Shown here: positions 46,418 to 59,590 of the stretch, in pieces
Layout of the letters: every line of letters begins with the position of its first letter
Numbering within the stretch: the stretch's first letter is position 1
DNA from: Torreya grandis
Lineage: Eukaryota; Streptophyta; Pinopsida; Cupressales; Taxaceae
Assembly (NCBI GenBank): GCA_037957365.1
Contig: JARHVA010002004.1
Location: forward strand, 1,527,501 to 1,591,500
Length of the DNA stretch: 64,000 nt
Reading direction: 5' to 3'
Notes under the pieces: model-generated
Databases searched by the model: none
The model's input: the letters and a program-made list of their open reading frames with translations, nothing else
Told to the model about the DNA's origin: nothing
Position numbers and translations under genes: made by a program

Positions 46418-47279
46418 ATCTTCCACATGGAGACCGATTGATGCAACTTCACCACTACAACTCTTCCTTGGAATTTTATTTGAAATTTAACCATGACTTA
46501 TTTCTCATCTTCCTTGTTATTCCTAAATACATATTAAAGTTTAACCAATTTCCAACTTCTCTTTTTTGACTACCTTTATTAATATATCTATAGGATTATA
46601 TCTTGTATGGATCTTTTCCAACTTCAGTTGACTATCCTCCAAAACTGAAAGAATGAAGTGATACCTGAGTTGTATATGTTTATTTTTTAATGGAATGCTT
46701 AGTACTTTTATAAATGAATAATAATCTTGATACAACCATACAACCTAAAATATTCCATATTTGAACTCAACTCTTCCATGAACTATTGCATCCATATCAT
46801 CTCCTTGCTTTCTTCTATAGCTAAAACATATTATTCATTTGTAGTTGACAAAGGAACTACTTCTATATTTTTAAAAACTAACTATTTGTTATGTCACCAA
46901 TAGTGAATACATAACCTGTGGTGCTCTTCCTACCATCTAACTCTCCAACCATTTCTGAATCAACATATCCTTATAGGTTAACATCTGACCATTTACAGCA
47001 TAATTATTTATCAGTGGTCCCTCTCAAGTACCTAAGAATCCACTTGAATGCATCCCAATGCTCCTTTGTTATAAAATTTTTAAACTAATGGACATCTCAT
47101 ATTGAATGCATAATGTCTTATCTCGTGTACATCATAACATACATTAAACTTACAAACACTGAATGATAGGGAACTTTGGACATGTAATTGATTTATTTTT
47201 GTATTTTAGGACTCTATTACTACATTAATTTGAAGTACCCTCCCAAATGCGTACTAACTAGTTTTACATCTTGCATATT

Positions 47280-47640
47280 GAACATGACTAACACCTTCTT
47301 GATGTATTCCTATTGAGACAATGTCAATTTTCTATTTTTCCTATCTCTTGTTATTCTCATACAAAGGATTTCTTTAGTAGCACCCAAATGCTTCATAGTA
47401 AATGAATTTGTATGTTTTATTTTAAGATCATTTATATCATGAATGTTAGACCCTACAACAATCATGTCATCTACATACAATAGAAATATAATATATATGC
47501 CATTATCTAATATCTTAAAATAGACGTAGTGGTCAAAATGGTATCTACTATAACATTGTTCTATCATAAACATGTCAAGTTTTAAATACCATTGCATTGG
47601 AGCATGATTTAGGACATATAAACTCATCTCCAACTTTTAG
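47280..47640 (-). pseudogene. Copia C reverse transcriptase relic
   Basis: Open on the minus strand from 47633 to 47310. It reads APMQWYLKLDMFMIEQCYSR, then LLYVDDMIVVGSNIHDINDL with the catalytic YVDD intact, then MKHLGATKEILCMRITRD. It is the only RT in the window with the full YVDD box but is truncated by stops on both sides. Confidence 0.87.
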
Positions 47641-48215
47641 ACCATTTTCTCCTTACCATTGACTTTGTATTCCTATGGATGATCTATATATATTTCCTCT
47701 TCGAAGTCATCATGAAGGAAACTAGTCTTCACATCTAACTATTCAAGGTGTAAGTCTTTTACCATTACCATTCATAAAATAGTTATTATGGAAGTCATTT
47801 TAACAACTGGAGAAAATATTTCATCAAAATCTATACCTTTTCTTGTGAAAACCCTTTTAAAACAAGTATGACCGTGTACCTCTCTTTGCCTCCATCTTCT
47901 TCCTTCAACCTATAAACCCATTAATATTACAATGTTGTTTTACCTATAGGCAATTGAACTAAATCCCTCATTTGGTTATGTACCACAGAGTCCATCTCAT
48001 TTTTCATGCCTTACTCTCACTTACTTCTATTTTTAACATGTATTGCAACTTCATAGGTTTGTAGCTCACCACCATCAATCAATAATAAATAATAAATTAA
48101 AGGAGAGTATTGTTCAGGGAGTCTACTTACTCTGGTAGATCTTATAACTACACTTTAATGAGTTTGAGGTACTTGTTATTATTGTAGTTAATGCACATAT
48201 AATATTTTATCACTT

Positions 48216-49080
48216 TTAGAATTTTGTTTTCAATGATTTCATCAAGTACAACATATTACATATTTGGATTTTCTTATTTCTTTCACTGTAACTGATCTGT
48301 ATATATAAACTTCTCATTAAATATTGCATCTCTACTCCTAATGATTTTGTAATTTTCAAAATTCCAAAAATAGTTATAAAAATCATTAAATCCATATTCA
48401 ATAAAAGTACATTCCTTAGATTTGCTTCAAGCTTGCTTCTATTTTCTTTATCAATATGGAAAAATGATTCACAATTGAAAGATTTTATAAATGAATAGTA
48501 TACCTTTATACCTTTATGTGCTTCCCCTATAATGCCACCATCCAAAGGAATTAAAATCTTTCTATTTATTAAGTAAACAACAATATCCATAACATCTATC
48601 AAAAACTGTAAGGGAAACCTTTCATGCAATATCATGCTCCTTTCACAATCCATGATTGTCATATTCATCTATTATGACACATCATTTTCTTGTGGTGTTA
48701 TAGAAACCATCTTGTGTCTATGAATCCAAAAGGATGACATATAATTATCCAATTCCTTGTTGTAATATTCACCTCCATTATCTGATCTAACAGACTTTCA
48801 ATTATTTCATTTCTCATTCTCAACCAAAGCTTTCCAATGCATAAAAGTATTCAAAACATCATGTTTTTCTCATATGCAATAAACCCAATTTTTTCTATTT
48901 TCATAATCAATAAAACTAACATAATAAAAAGAGCCACAAATGGATGATACCTAAACTAGTACCCATAATTTTTGCATATAAGATCTAACTTTTCATCCTT
49001 CTTTATCTTCCCAACTATGAGAAATTTGACTCTCTTCTCTTTTCCATACAGACAATGCTTACAAAAATCAAAATCCATCT
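48216..49080 (-). pseudogene. Copia C integrase relic
   Basis: The minus strand from 48668 is open for 150 codons: MTIMDCERSMILHERFPLQF then VVYLINRKILIPLDGGIIGE and AHKGIKVYYSFIKSFNCESF (family: MLxxARLPxxFWxEAxxxAxYxxNR, LxGxxPxExWxGxxPxxxHLRVFGC). This part follows the catalytic core. The N-terminal zinc and first Asp regions lie near 48800-49080 and are broken. Confidence 0.85.
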
Positions 49081-49899
49081 TCTTTAAATCTAGAAACATA
49101 TTCTTTGAGTAGAGAACTTGCATCCCCTTCTAACTCATGTGCCCAAGTTTGTGGTGCCATAATTTTATATCCTCTTCTATAGGAGATAAAGTAATGGAAG
49201 ATTCAACATTACCTGTATATAAATTTAATTTTCCTACCTTTTCTCCTTTTGATATTTTATATGATCCTTTAGTTACCTTCTATGGTTTTTTTTCAAATGT
49301 AACTATGCAACCTTCACTTGCCAACTGCCCTGCTAAAATTAGATTTCTTCTCAGTCCAGGAACATGCCTCACATTTTTAATAATCTATTTATTTCTATTC
49401 TATAATTTTATCCTTATCTTACCCTTTCAAATAATTTTACAAGGTTCACCATCAATGAAATAAACTTGTCCAAAATCACCTTGAACATAGTCTTCAAAAT
49501 ATTTCCTATGTGGTGTAACATGAAATGAAGCACCTGAATCTAACTCCCAAAAATAATTAATATTATCTAATGAGAGGATTAAAATATCTTGAAACACATA
49601 ACCTTCTACGTTTACTTTCTAATTTTTCTCTTGTTTTCCTTCTTATTTTCCTTTTTAAAACCAATAATCTTTATTTAGGTACCATTTCTTCCCTCAAATC
49701 TAGCACACCAACATTCTTCTAGATTTGGATCTTCCCTTCTTATACTTCTCATGATTTTCTAGGCTATTTTATTTGTCATTTTGACCTCTCCTATTCTCCA
49801 TAGTCTAAACACTACCTGATGTTTCACCTATATGCTTTTTCATCATATTTTATCGTTAATAATAACACCAATAATATTGTCAAACATTAAAGTGTTTGA

Positions 49900-50400
49900 A
49901 TCAGAGATAAAATTACTCACAACCATGAATAAGCCATCCTACCTTCTAGCAATGAGCATAAAATCCAAATATCCCTAAACTCATCATCAATGTTAACTCC
50001 TACAGATCTTAAATAATCTATGACCATGTTAAATTCATTTAAATGTTCAACAACATACCCACCTTTTGACATCTCCATATTAAATAAATGCTTCATAAGA
50101 AATACCTTGTTATAGGTTGAATGCTTTTCATACAATCTATCCAATGCCTTTAACACATTCATTGTTGTATTTTATTTTGAAATATTGAAGGCCATCGATG
50201 TTGTCAACACAACTATAATGTTACTAGTGCCTTTCAATCAAGAACCTCCCATTATTTATCCATCATAGTCACTGATTTCTTTTCTATTTCACCTAATGAT
50301 AGGAAAATATCCTTATTATATAGATATTCCTCCATTTTCATCTACCATAGTTAGTAGTTTTGGCCATTAGACTTCTCGACCTTAAACTTGCCTTCTTCCA
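49900..50400 (-). pseudogene. Copia C gag relic
   Basis: 50162 to 49917 is open for 81 codons: MNVLKALDRLYEKHSTYNKV, FLMKHLFNMEMSKGGYVVEH, LNEFNMVIDYLRSVGVNIDD. It closely matches copia A gag in order. Other gag parts are broken. Confidence 0.87.
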
Positions 50401-50479
50401 TCATTTCTCCCATTCAAACTAGGAACCCTTCTTTCATATGATTTTATCTACCAAATATACATTTGGTTATAATAAAAAA

Positions 50480-50935
50480 ATTTAGGAAGATAAAACATAG
50501 ATCAATATTAATCAAATAAAATATAAAAAACACAACACAAGAGAAAAATAGATTTAATGTGGTTCTCCCCAAATGGGCTACTTCTACACAAAAATTACTA
50601 GTTCTTCTCTTAGTTTAAAAAATGAGGGAATAAACCTAAAATGCATCCACTGTAATTTTATCTTCACTCACACTCAGTGTGATACCATGATTACAATGCC
50701 ATAATAATGAAAGAGGGTTACATATTAGGGTAAAATGCACCAAAATAATATATACCATTAGATTTGCAACCTAATATTTAATGTCCTAGATTTAATATGA
50801 AGTCACAATATGTTACAATACATTTTTCACACAACTAGACCCCCATGGTGAATGTATTTGAGGGCATCCCTCCCACTCGCACTTCACATGTTAGGAACTG
50901 GGCATTATAATAAGATCAGGCTCCACCATCTAATA
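50480..50935 (-). repeat. Copia C 5' LTR
   Basis: 456 bp, aligned with 17737-18207. The primer site next to it is nearly erased ('ttggttataataaaaaaa'). Confidence 0.83.
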
Positions 50936-53900
50936 GTAAACAATGATGTCCAAATAAAATATAAGGCTAAATCATTTTGAAATAATAAAATAGAATAATA
51001 AAAAAACATATTTCACCATTTACATAAAATTTATAAGAAAAAGAAAAAGATTACTAAAATAAAAAACCTGTGAGGCTCATCATGAGTAGATGTAATCCCA
51101 AGAACCATCATAATAAATCATAGATGGATAAAAATATTTATTTTTAAATAGACATTACAAACAATATTCATAATCCTTATGACATTATGTCTCATAGCCT
51201 TAGTGAGGTATAAAATCCTTCCCCTATAAACAATGATTACTAAGCAAAATCCATGGATTGGTCATGCTGAAAAACACTAATGGCTATAGATATGGGTCTC
51301 CTAAAATGTGCATTTCTGAATCTTGAGACATACACCCAATTTGTCATTTCTACATAATATAAATTAAATGAACCCATACTAATAAAAAACCTTATGTTTC
51401 CATTAAAACTTGTATGTCAAAATAACTCATTCTGAATGATTCATAAATCAACTACACTGAAATGAGCTATAGTTTAAGAATTCAATAAATGATGGCAAGT
51501 GAACATTTTAGTTTTAAATTTTAAAAAAATAATTAAATCCATATTATAATTTCTTAAATTATTTAGGTTATAACCCCAGTGAGGTATAAAAAACCTTATC
51601 TATATGCGGTGATGGAAACTGATAAGAAGTTGTCTTGTAGTCACTGCTATTCTTCCTATCATCCCATATTCCAAACACTTGATATCATCTTCCCTTCAAA
51701 AGCATCACACATCTAATGTGGTGGCCTAATGGGAATGAATAAGGGATGATGATACATGAAGGTCAACATTAAATAGTGTAATGATCAAATAATTAAATAT
51801 GAGGTGATGGGTAATAACTGTAGGGTGATGAGGCATTAGTTCCTCATCAACTTGAACTAGGTGTATTCATTTTATGGTTTGTACATTATTAACCAAAGTT
51901 TAAATTGTCAAATTTTGGTGACCAATTGCATTTTTGTTTGCAATTTTACCATTGTTGATCGATCAGACCTCCAAAATGGCACCATAATTACCCCTTGCAT
52001 GGTAATAAAAACCATGGGTCCATACTACCATGTAAGATGTTTAGAACTAGAATATAAAAGTTGACACATTAAAATATATATGAATTTTAATTTTAAATTT
52101 TGAGGTGGTACTATTTAAACACTACATAAACATAAAAATAAGTCTCCAAACTTTTGAGTCCTTTCACTTAATGAGGATAAAATAAACTTGAAGAGACCAA
52201 GTTAAGGTCCTTTTTGATTCTATGATGATACATTTGATTTTAATTTAAACAAATCACTAAATAAATATTTATTTTTAAGTAAAATGACAAATTAAAAAAA
52301 TTGAAGGAAAATTAAAATGAAGGCTTTGTTTTTCTCTTTTTAATCTCTGAAAGCTTTCGGGAAGGATGTATTTTATTTTTCAAAAGCCAATTCTTGGAAA
52401 GTTAATTTTACTGTTTGTATATTTTATTAACTTATTGATCCCTCCTAGAAAAATGTGTTTGTATATATAAATAATTAAATAATAAAAAATATTAAAAACT
52501 TTTTTTTTTATTTTGTGTTGTCGATATATATGATAACTAGAAAAAATAAACAATTTTAGATTTAATTTGAAATATTAGATAAGTTTTGGTTATATCTCAC
52601 ATAGATACATGAATTACACAAATTTATTATATAATAGGTGCATATTTTTATTTGGCCTATTCATTTAAAACTTTTTTATAGTTTTTTACAAGTTTAATAT
52701 AATAATAATTTCAAAAAGCGTATCTTTACACCCTGGTTCTATTGTGTTTTTTCCCCCAATATTGGTTTTATACATAATTCAAATTTTATACCTATATGAA
52801 TATATTCAAGACTTTTGTTTTCCATAAAATAATATCATTTATTTTTAAAATTATACCATATGCAATGATTGAAGTGCATTTTATGTTTATGTAAATTTTT
52901 TTATGCCTAGTAACTAATATATGAAATTGTGGGAATTTGATTTGTGTAGTGAAAAAATTTACTTTTGGTCTTCCAAATTTTAAAAATAGTTTAAGATTTG
53001 TATTTTATGGTTGACATCATCTTAATTATATATTTTTTTAACCATCTCTTACTATTTTTTTTATCAATGTTTTTTCTTAAATCAGTGTAAGTTTTATACA
53101 TGTAGAATCAATTTCACATATTTTGTCACCAAGGATATGATGTTTCTACAATTTAATTTAAAAAACAATTTTTTACAAAGGATTAGAGGGTATCAATACT
53201 TTAGGTCATGGATAGAATATAATTTTAATAAAAATATTCAAGTTCAAAAGTGACTTCAAAAAAATGGAGTTCTTTATGCATAACACTGATAAAAATCATG
53301 CTTCACATTTGTGAGGCAAGATAAGAGACAAATCCAAATCTAGCAATTTTGTTCCTCATTAATAAATATATTTAAATAAGACATATGGTGTTAAAATTTT
53401 GGATGAATCTTACACTTTTTACAAATTAATATCAACATGCTAATCAAAGATTTGATAATTATTAACAACAAGACTAAAAAATAGAGGAAATCATTTCATT
53501 AACTGAAATATTTCAAATTTATAATACTAATGAGGAGAAGTAGAAATAATACAAAGAGAATATTTGGGCAAAAAATGTTGTGATTTAGAATTAGTTTTAA
53601 AGTTTGAAGAGGTCTATGAACTTGTAAACCATGGAAACCATGGAAAATAACATTGGAATAAAGTGGAAAATTTGTGTAAGTTTTAGTTTTAAAACATAAC
53701 TAAGTTGAATTCAATGAAAAAAAAAACTGAACCAGGTTGAGAAAGACCTTAAAAGATAATAATAATTGGAAACACCATAGGGGCTACACTTCCAACATGG
53801 AGTTTTAATGAAGAAATAAATTTCATTATTGAGAAAACATACAAGCTAATAGGTCTTATGAAATGTTATGATAGAAAATAATGGGTCAATATAAACATGA

Positions 53901-54069
53901 TTGCAATGTAAAAAGATAGAAAATGAAAATCATATAAACAAATTCCACCGAATAATATTTGAAAAAATTTAAGTGGTGCATATCCAAAAACTTCCTTGAA
54001 AAAATCTAGAGTTGAAACAAAACATGTAAAAGGAAAAAGAATGTCCTATGAATATTTGGGAGAAAAACA
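50936..54069. other. Right flank of copia C, non-coding plus ORF1-like relic
   Basis: Homologous to 18208-21355. The plus-strand ORF1-like relic appears at about 53340-54060, more decayed than its counterpart at 20600. The Harbinger transposase segment is absent, because homology ends at 'gaatatttgggagaaa' near 54065. Confidence 0.65.
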
Positions 54070-55302
54070 ATAAAAATACCATGCACTTTAATTTAATTTG
54101 TATTAATAAAATTACTATAATGTGACTTTAGCATCCGTTGTTCAAAATAAAAATATAGAAAAATACTACAGTGGGTCTATTTATTATAATATTTTTTGTC
54201 TACAAATATGATGTTAAAAATTCCAAAACAAAGTTCTATGGTTATTTTAGAAAGTTAATTTACTAATGTAGTTAATTAGATGTCCACTTAAAAAATAATT
54301 TAATAATATAAAATATGAAATAATAAATATAAACAATCTATTCACATTGAGCAATACGTCTTTATGGTACACTATCCACTCATTCTTCTACTTCTAATGA
54401 GTAAATATGAAATATATACATGGGCAAATAGATTCATCACTCCATCTCAATCCCTATGTTTGATAAAATACTATGAATTTAAAAAATAGGTTACAATGAC
54501 AACAATTATAATTTTATAAAAATGTATATTTTATAGATTATTTTTGTGTAAAGCAAGTATGGGGGAAAAAATCTGGAAGATATTTTGACATATATCTATA
54601 AGGTTTGATTAAAATATAAAACAAGGAGAGAATATTTAGAGGAAATATGATGGATGAATAAAATGAGTACACATAGTTTGAAATATTAGAGTTTAAGAAT
54701 AACATTGGACTATACCTCTTTTTTTAAATAAAAATTGTATGGAGCTTACAAATGACATTTTCAATTCATTACTTATTTTAGTGCATGGGTGGGTCCCCTG
54801 AATTGATGGATTGCTTAGGATGATAATTTAAACAAAATATAACTTGCACTAGTATTGTCTATGATTCAAATATTCAAAACAAAAATACTTTTTCCATATA
54901 ACTCTAAATATTATTATTAACAACAAGTACGAAAAGCACACCACAAATCTTGTTCTATGTTTATATTCACATTTTCACTCTTCTTTATATTCATGTATTT
55001 TTAAACTGACATATGTTTTTAGAGTTATTACATCATGTGCGACACTTCACTTTTTTCTATTTTGAATGGGTCACCCACAAACGAAAAAAAACCAAATTTG
55101 GTGTAAAAGATTTCAGAAAGAGCTTCATTTTTATATTCCTCCTCTCTAGAAAGTTAGATCATTCACAAGAATTAGTGAAGCTAAGCCAATATTTTTATTT
55201 TGTACTCATTGGGAGAAAAATTATAAAACACTCAATCATTTGTTTGACAACTTTAAAAAATTAATTTCAAAGGTCTTGATCTAAAAAGTATATCAATTAA
55301 AA
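54070..55302. other. Fourth unit, non-coding segment upstream of integrase
   Basis: Homologous to about 4430-5620. Nothing coding is recognised. Confidence 0.6.
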
Positions 55303-56215
55303 AGCATGGGAATCTCATACATGCCCTAGCCTAATATTTTAAACCTATAATGAGCCCATGGCCTTTTTGAGTATGGGGATTAGATCTTATAATAAAAAAT
55401 ACTCCTACCTCATTAAATGGACACAATTTCATTATTATAAACATAGAGTATTTTACTAAAATGGTGGAAGCTACGCCACTCATATACACCATAGGCCTTC
55501 AAATATCTAAGTTTAATTTTAATCAAACAATTTTCAACTTTAGAATACCATACAAAATCATATCAAAAATTGGAAAATAATTTATGAATCAGGAAGTGAA
55601 AGACCCATGCAATCGATATAATATTGATTAACATTTATCCACACATTATTAACTTAGGGCAATGGCCAAGCGGAAGCAAAAAAAAAAGCTTATGCTTAAG
55701 AGGATTTTTAATGAAGTTGGAAGAAAATGGAATCTACAACAATAAATATACTTTGCTCATATAGAAGGAGTGTCTGAATGCCTATTGGGACCACTCCATA
55801 CTCTTTGGTATTAAGAATAGATGCAATCTTTTCTGTTGAAAGTGAACACCCCTGATTTTGTATATCCTTGTGGGGCATCATAATAAATAACGAGTATAGA
55901 AATAAGTGGCTACATAAACTATAATTATTGGATGAAAAGTGTCAAAATTCCCTTTATCAGGTAAGAGCATATAAAAATAATCTCGAAGGCTAATATTTTA
56001 AGAAAAATAAATCATAAGAATTTGAAATGGGTGACCTAATCCTTAAGCAAAATTTTAAAAACACCAATGTTGAATACAAAAACAAGGTAAATTGGATTGG
56101 GCCTTATGTTATTATTACCAAATTTGGATCCAAAGCATATAAAATGGCCACTCTAGATGTAGATGAGCTTGATGAGCCAGTAATTATCATGCATTCAAAA
56201 TAATTCTTTTTCTAA
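55303..56215 (+). pseudogene. Ty3/gypsy integrase relic, fourth unit
   Basis: Reads SPWPF, stop, VWGLDLI, then YFTKMVEATPLIYTIGLQIS, FNQTIFNFRIPYKIISKIGK, and the C-terminal GPY module as NWIGPYVIITKFGSKAYKMA ending in TLDVDELDEPVIIMH. Stops and frameshifts are spread throughout. It shares the TIGLQISKFN phrase with unit 2, so the two share ancestry to the exclusion of a different insertion. Confidence 0.85.
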
Positions 56216-58789
56216 TAGGGCCTAAATTTTCTGATCCTCTATCTAGAAGACCCCATATTTGGGAGAAATCATATGCATCACTTCTTTAATATCCATCATT
56301 CTTCCTCATCTCTCATCATTACCATCTTACCATTTATTTGACTCACATTCCATGTGAACCTTATCGTAATGGTGGTATTAAGATATATGCTTTGACAATA
56401 AAGAGATATGAGTCTCAAAATTGGGTAGATTAATGATAAATGTAAAAAGGTGATAACTACTAAAGAGTCATTTAGAAAATATAATCCACTCTAAAAACAT
56501 ATTAAAGAGTCTTGTCTATATTTGTTTAACAAAGTTCCTTGAACATATTCTTATCATTTTTCTTGCAAATAAATTTTCATCCATTTCACACTTTTATACA
56601 TACTAGTTAAACTTTAATTAGGTTTCAAGTCTATTTTACTTCGGTTAAGTTTGTAAATCTATTATACATTCTTTTAAGTTGTGTATGTTATAAATTTTTT
56701 ATTACACCATCTTGTTAATATATAGATTTAGTCTATTATCCATATGTAATTTTTTTTTTAATGTTGTAATTAAGTTGTCTTATTAATATTCATGTTGTGT
56801 AAATACTTATTTTAATCTTTTATGTTGTTTTAATCCTTTGTAATTAGTTTGTATGTAAATGCTTGAATTATCTTTTTAATTATTGTATTTTCTAAATATT
56901 TGGTTTTGGTCTAGGAATGAGGATGGCCCGAACTAACTATCCAGCATGAAATTGGGAATTTCATTAATGATGTTCCCTCTTAAACTCCTCATACACTATA
57001 AGTCAATGTGACCTCGACTATACAAATGTCATAGGTATATTCTTAAATAAGTGCAATAGCAAAACTGGATTTCCAACATTTCAAGTAGATTCAAGACACC
57101 CCACAACTTGTATCACCTGATCATTAAACTATCCCATTTGACCACCTTAACCTACTAACTAATTTATCCACATCCTTGGTGCAAGAGGGTTTACCCATTA
57201 TCAATTTATGAAACATATCACTATCTCACTAAATGACCACCTACCTAAATCTTAGCACATGGCACAAGTTATAAAACATACCATTTCATTATAATATTAC
57301 AATATATAATTTTATACATTTAATAAAACATAATAAATAAAATTTAACATCACATCTTCTATCTAAAAACCATGTTGTCTACATCATCATATACATGAAA
57401 TTAGAAGACATCCACATCATCATATACATTAAATTAAAGAACACCCATAAAACAAATAACCATACATCATTTCTATTCATGTAAATAAATCCTAACATCC
57501 ACATCACATCTAAATATAATCATCTCCTACTTATAATCAATCATATCCAATATCTAATCGAACAAATACATCATAATCACATATTTGAAATATACATAAA
57601 CATGCCATATACCCCAATAAATCTTACCATAATCCAAAAATTGTCCATGAGTCTTGTAAAAAATATATAAAATATAAGTATTATGTGCATCAATGTGGTA
57701 AGTATGAAATACATGTCAAAAATACAAAAAAAATCTCATCAAACCAAGATCACGATATTCCTAGTGGTCTCCTAGCCGATTGATGTACAAAATGAGTAGT
57801 TTTGGCCCTATAAGACTAAGATCACTAATCTACCAACACCACACCCTTTTAAATAGCCCTATAGTACTGGGCCTCTCTAGTCAAACATGATATTTGAAAT
57901 TTTACATCTCCTAATCCATTTCTTTGTAATAGTGCATCCCCCTCATCTGGGATCTACTAAGGTACTTGTAAATTTGCCTTTCATTAGCTGAATAGTGTTT
58001 GAATATGACCTATATGACCCTGTAGGGCTGTTATATGTGAATATCTAGCTCAAATATATCCTAGCTAACCATGAATGGCTGATATCTATTTATATTTATC
58101 TTGAATCTGACCTATTTAACTCTATAAAGTTATTATCTGTGCATTTGTGGTCCCAATCTATCCCAACAATGTTGTCAGGAAAAATAATACTAGGCCCATC
58201 TAAATATCCTATTACACTATCTATCATTGTAAATATAATATCTTTAGGAAATGTTTTCCTCTCTTATCATTCATCATAACAAACTTATCCACCCTTGCCC
58301 TTGCCTCCTACTAAAGACTATCAATCTGTTCCATGTTTTCCACACTAATAGCTGGCCTAGAAGGCTCTACAACTTCAATTCCTTTCCCCCTCACTCACTG
58401 ATCCCCTCCACCCACACTTTGATCACCCTTGGCTACACCATTATAACCCCCATCAATAACCATCATCCCCACCGTATCTCATAGTCTATAGCTATAGCCT
58501 GTACGCCCATCACCTTCTCAATCATTCATATGCCTACAAGAGCCTCCATATTTCCCCTCTCCTCTTATGAGCATGTGTTAGTCTGAATAATATATGTGGC
58601 CATCTCTATTTCCACCATCCTTTATAATCTAAAATTGTTTTGGTATCTTATATAGCTATCTAATAATTGCATAGTATATGAACTATGTTGTCATCATCTA
58701 CCAATGGAAATTCCTTCTCAACTATATGCCCCTACTCAAGCCTCTGTCTATCACTCTCAGAAATTAAATTATCCTCTCCTAGGAGATCC
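56216..58789. other. Fourth unit, non-coding segment between integrase and PMD
   Basis: Homologous to 6441-9359 with the 380-base deletion. The 54-bp minisatellite is at about 58000-58170. Confidence 0.55.
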
Positions 58790-59590
58790 TACTAATGTAA
58801 AAACTATCATTAAACTCTATTAGAATGATATCTCTCAATATTTTAATCTTGATTCCCTATCAATAACACTTTGTTAGAATACAGGTATAATTTGTATCAT
58901 CTTTCCATCCCCACTATACCATCCTATACAACATCCAAATAATTTGGTCCTTAATAAAACTATCTAATGCCTTCTTGTAAAATCTCATATTACATACATG
59001 ATCTCTCTTCACTCCTAGAATGATATACCATCTAAACACTAGTAAATGATAAAGACTATGAACTATTCATGTGCATAGTGACCTCTTGATTGCCACATGC
59101 TTATAATAATATATTTGTATCAATAATGAGGGTTAGAAACTCACAACTCTTCTATATACCCATATATGAAGCTCCCTATATTGTTGGCCCAACATAATAT
59201 ATCCACATGCAAAAACTTAATAATCATTCACCATGTCTGCCACTACATCCCATAAACCTAGATGAAACCACTTACCACTCTTGTTTGGTAATAATATGAT
59301 AGTAATAAGAAAGATGAATACTAGGGCTAACCTATCAATATTATCACATATAAAGGCCCTGTCAATGTCAATATATGAATCATGAAATCTAAGCTATATA
59401 TGTCCACACAACCATTGCATAGTCATGCTCCATGCCAATGACCTCCAAATCATTGTATATCCTCTCATAGGTAATCATAAAATGTGCCACATGTCCTCCA
59501 AAGTCGCTTGCATCTCTCCTATGATGAATTGAAAATTTCTCATCTTACAATGCGATCTATCCAACAACACAGTGATGAGATCCTAATTTA
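58790..59590 (-). pseudogene. Plant mobile domain (PMD) gene relic, fourth unit
   Basis: Near 59545-59455 the minus strand reads MRNFQFIIGEMQATLEDMWH, IL, stop, LPMRGY, the best-preserved copy of the N-terminal PMD block. The WG..LYR block lies near 59230-59150 ('...gggccaacaatatagggagc'), and the C-terminal block at about 58960-58800. As in units 1 and 2 it is antisense to the integrase about 2.6 kb away. Confidence 0.78.

Larger units (their letters stand above)
45934..50935 (-). mobile_element. Ty1/copia LTR retrotransposon C (5.0 kb), decayed
   Basis: 3' LTR 45934-46417, PPT after it, RNase H about 46900-47200, RT 47310-47633, integrase 48216-49080, gag about 49900-50400, 5' LTR 50480-50935. 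Flanks GTAAG and GTAAA form the best-preserved target duplication of this ancestral insertion. No insertions or large deletions seen. Confidence 0.9.
44570..54069. repeat. Partial repeat unit (third), starting at the PMD-copia spacer
   Basis: Matches unit 1 from about 11530 to 12907, then copia C, then the right flank to about 21355. It lacks integrase and PMD. Its left edge abuts the copia B right flank, and its right edge jumps to sequence equal to about 23085. This looks like an unequal-exchange product. Confidence 0.82.
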
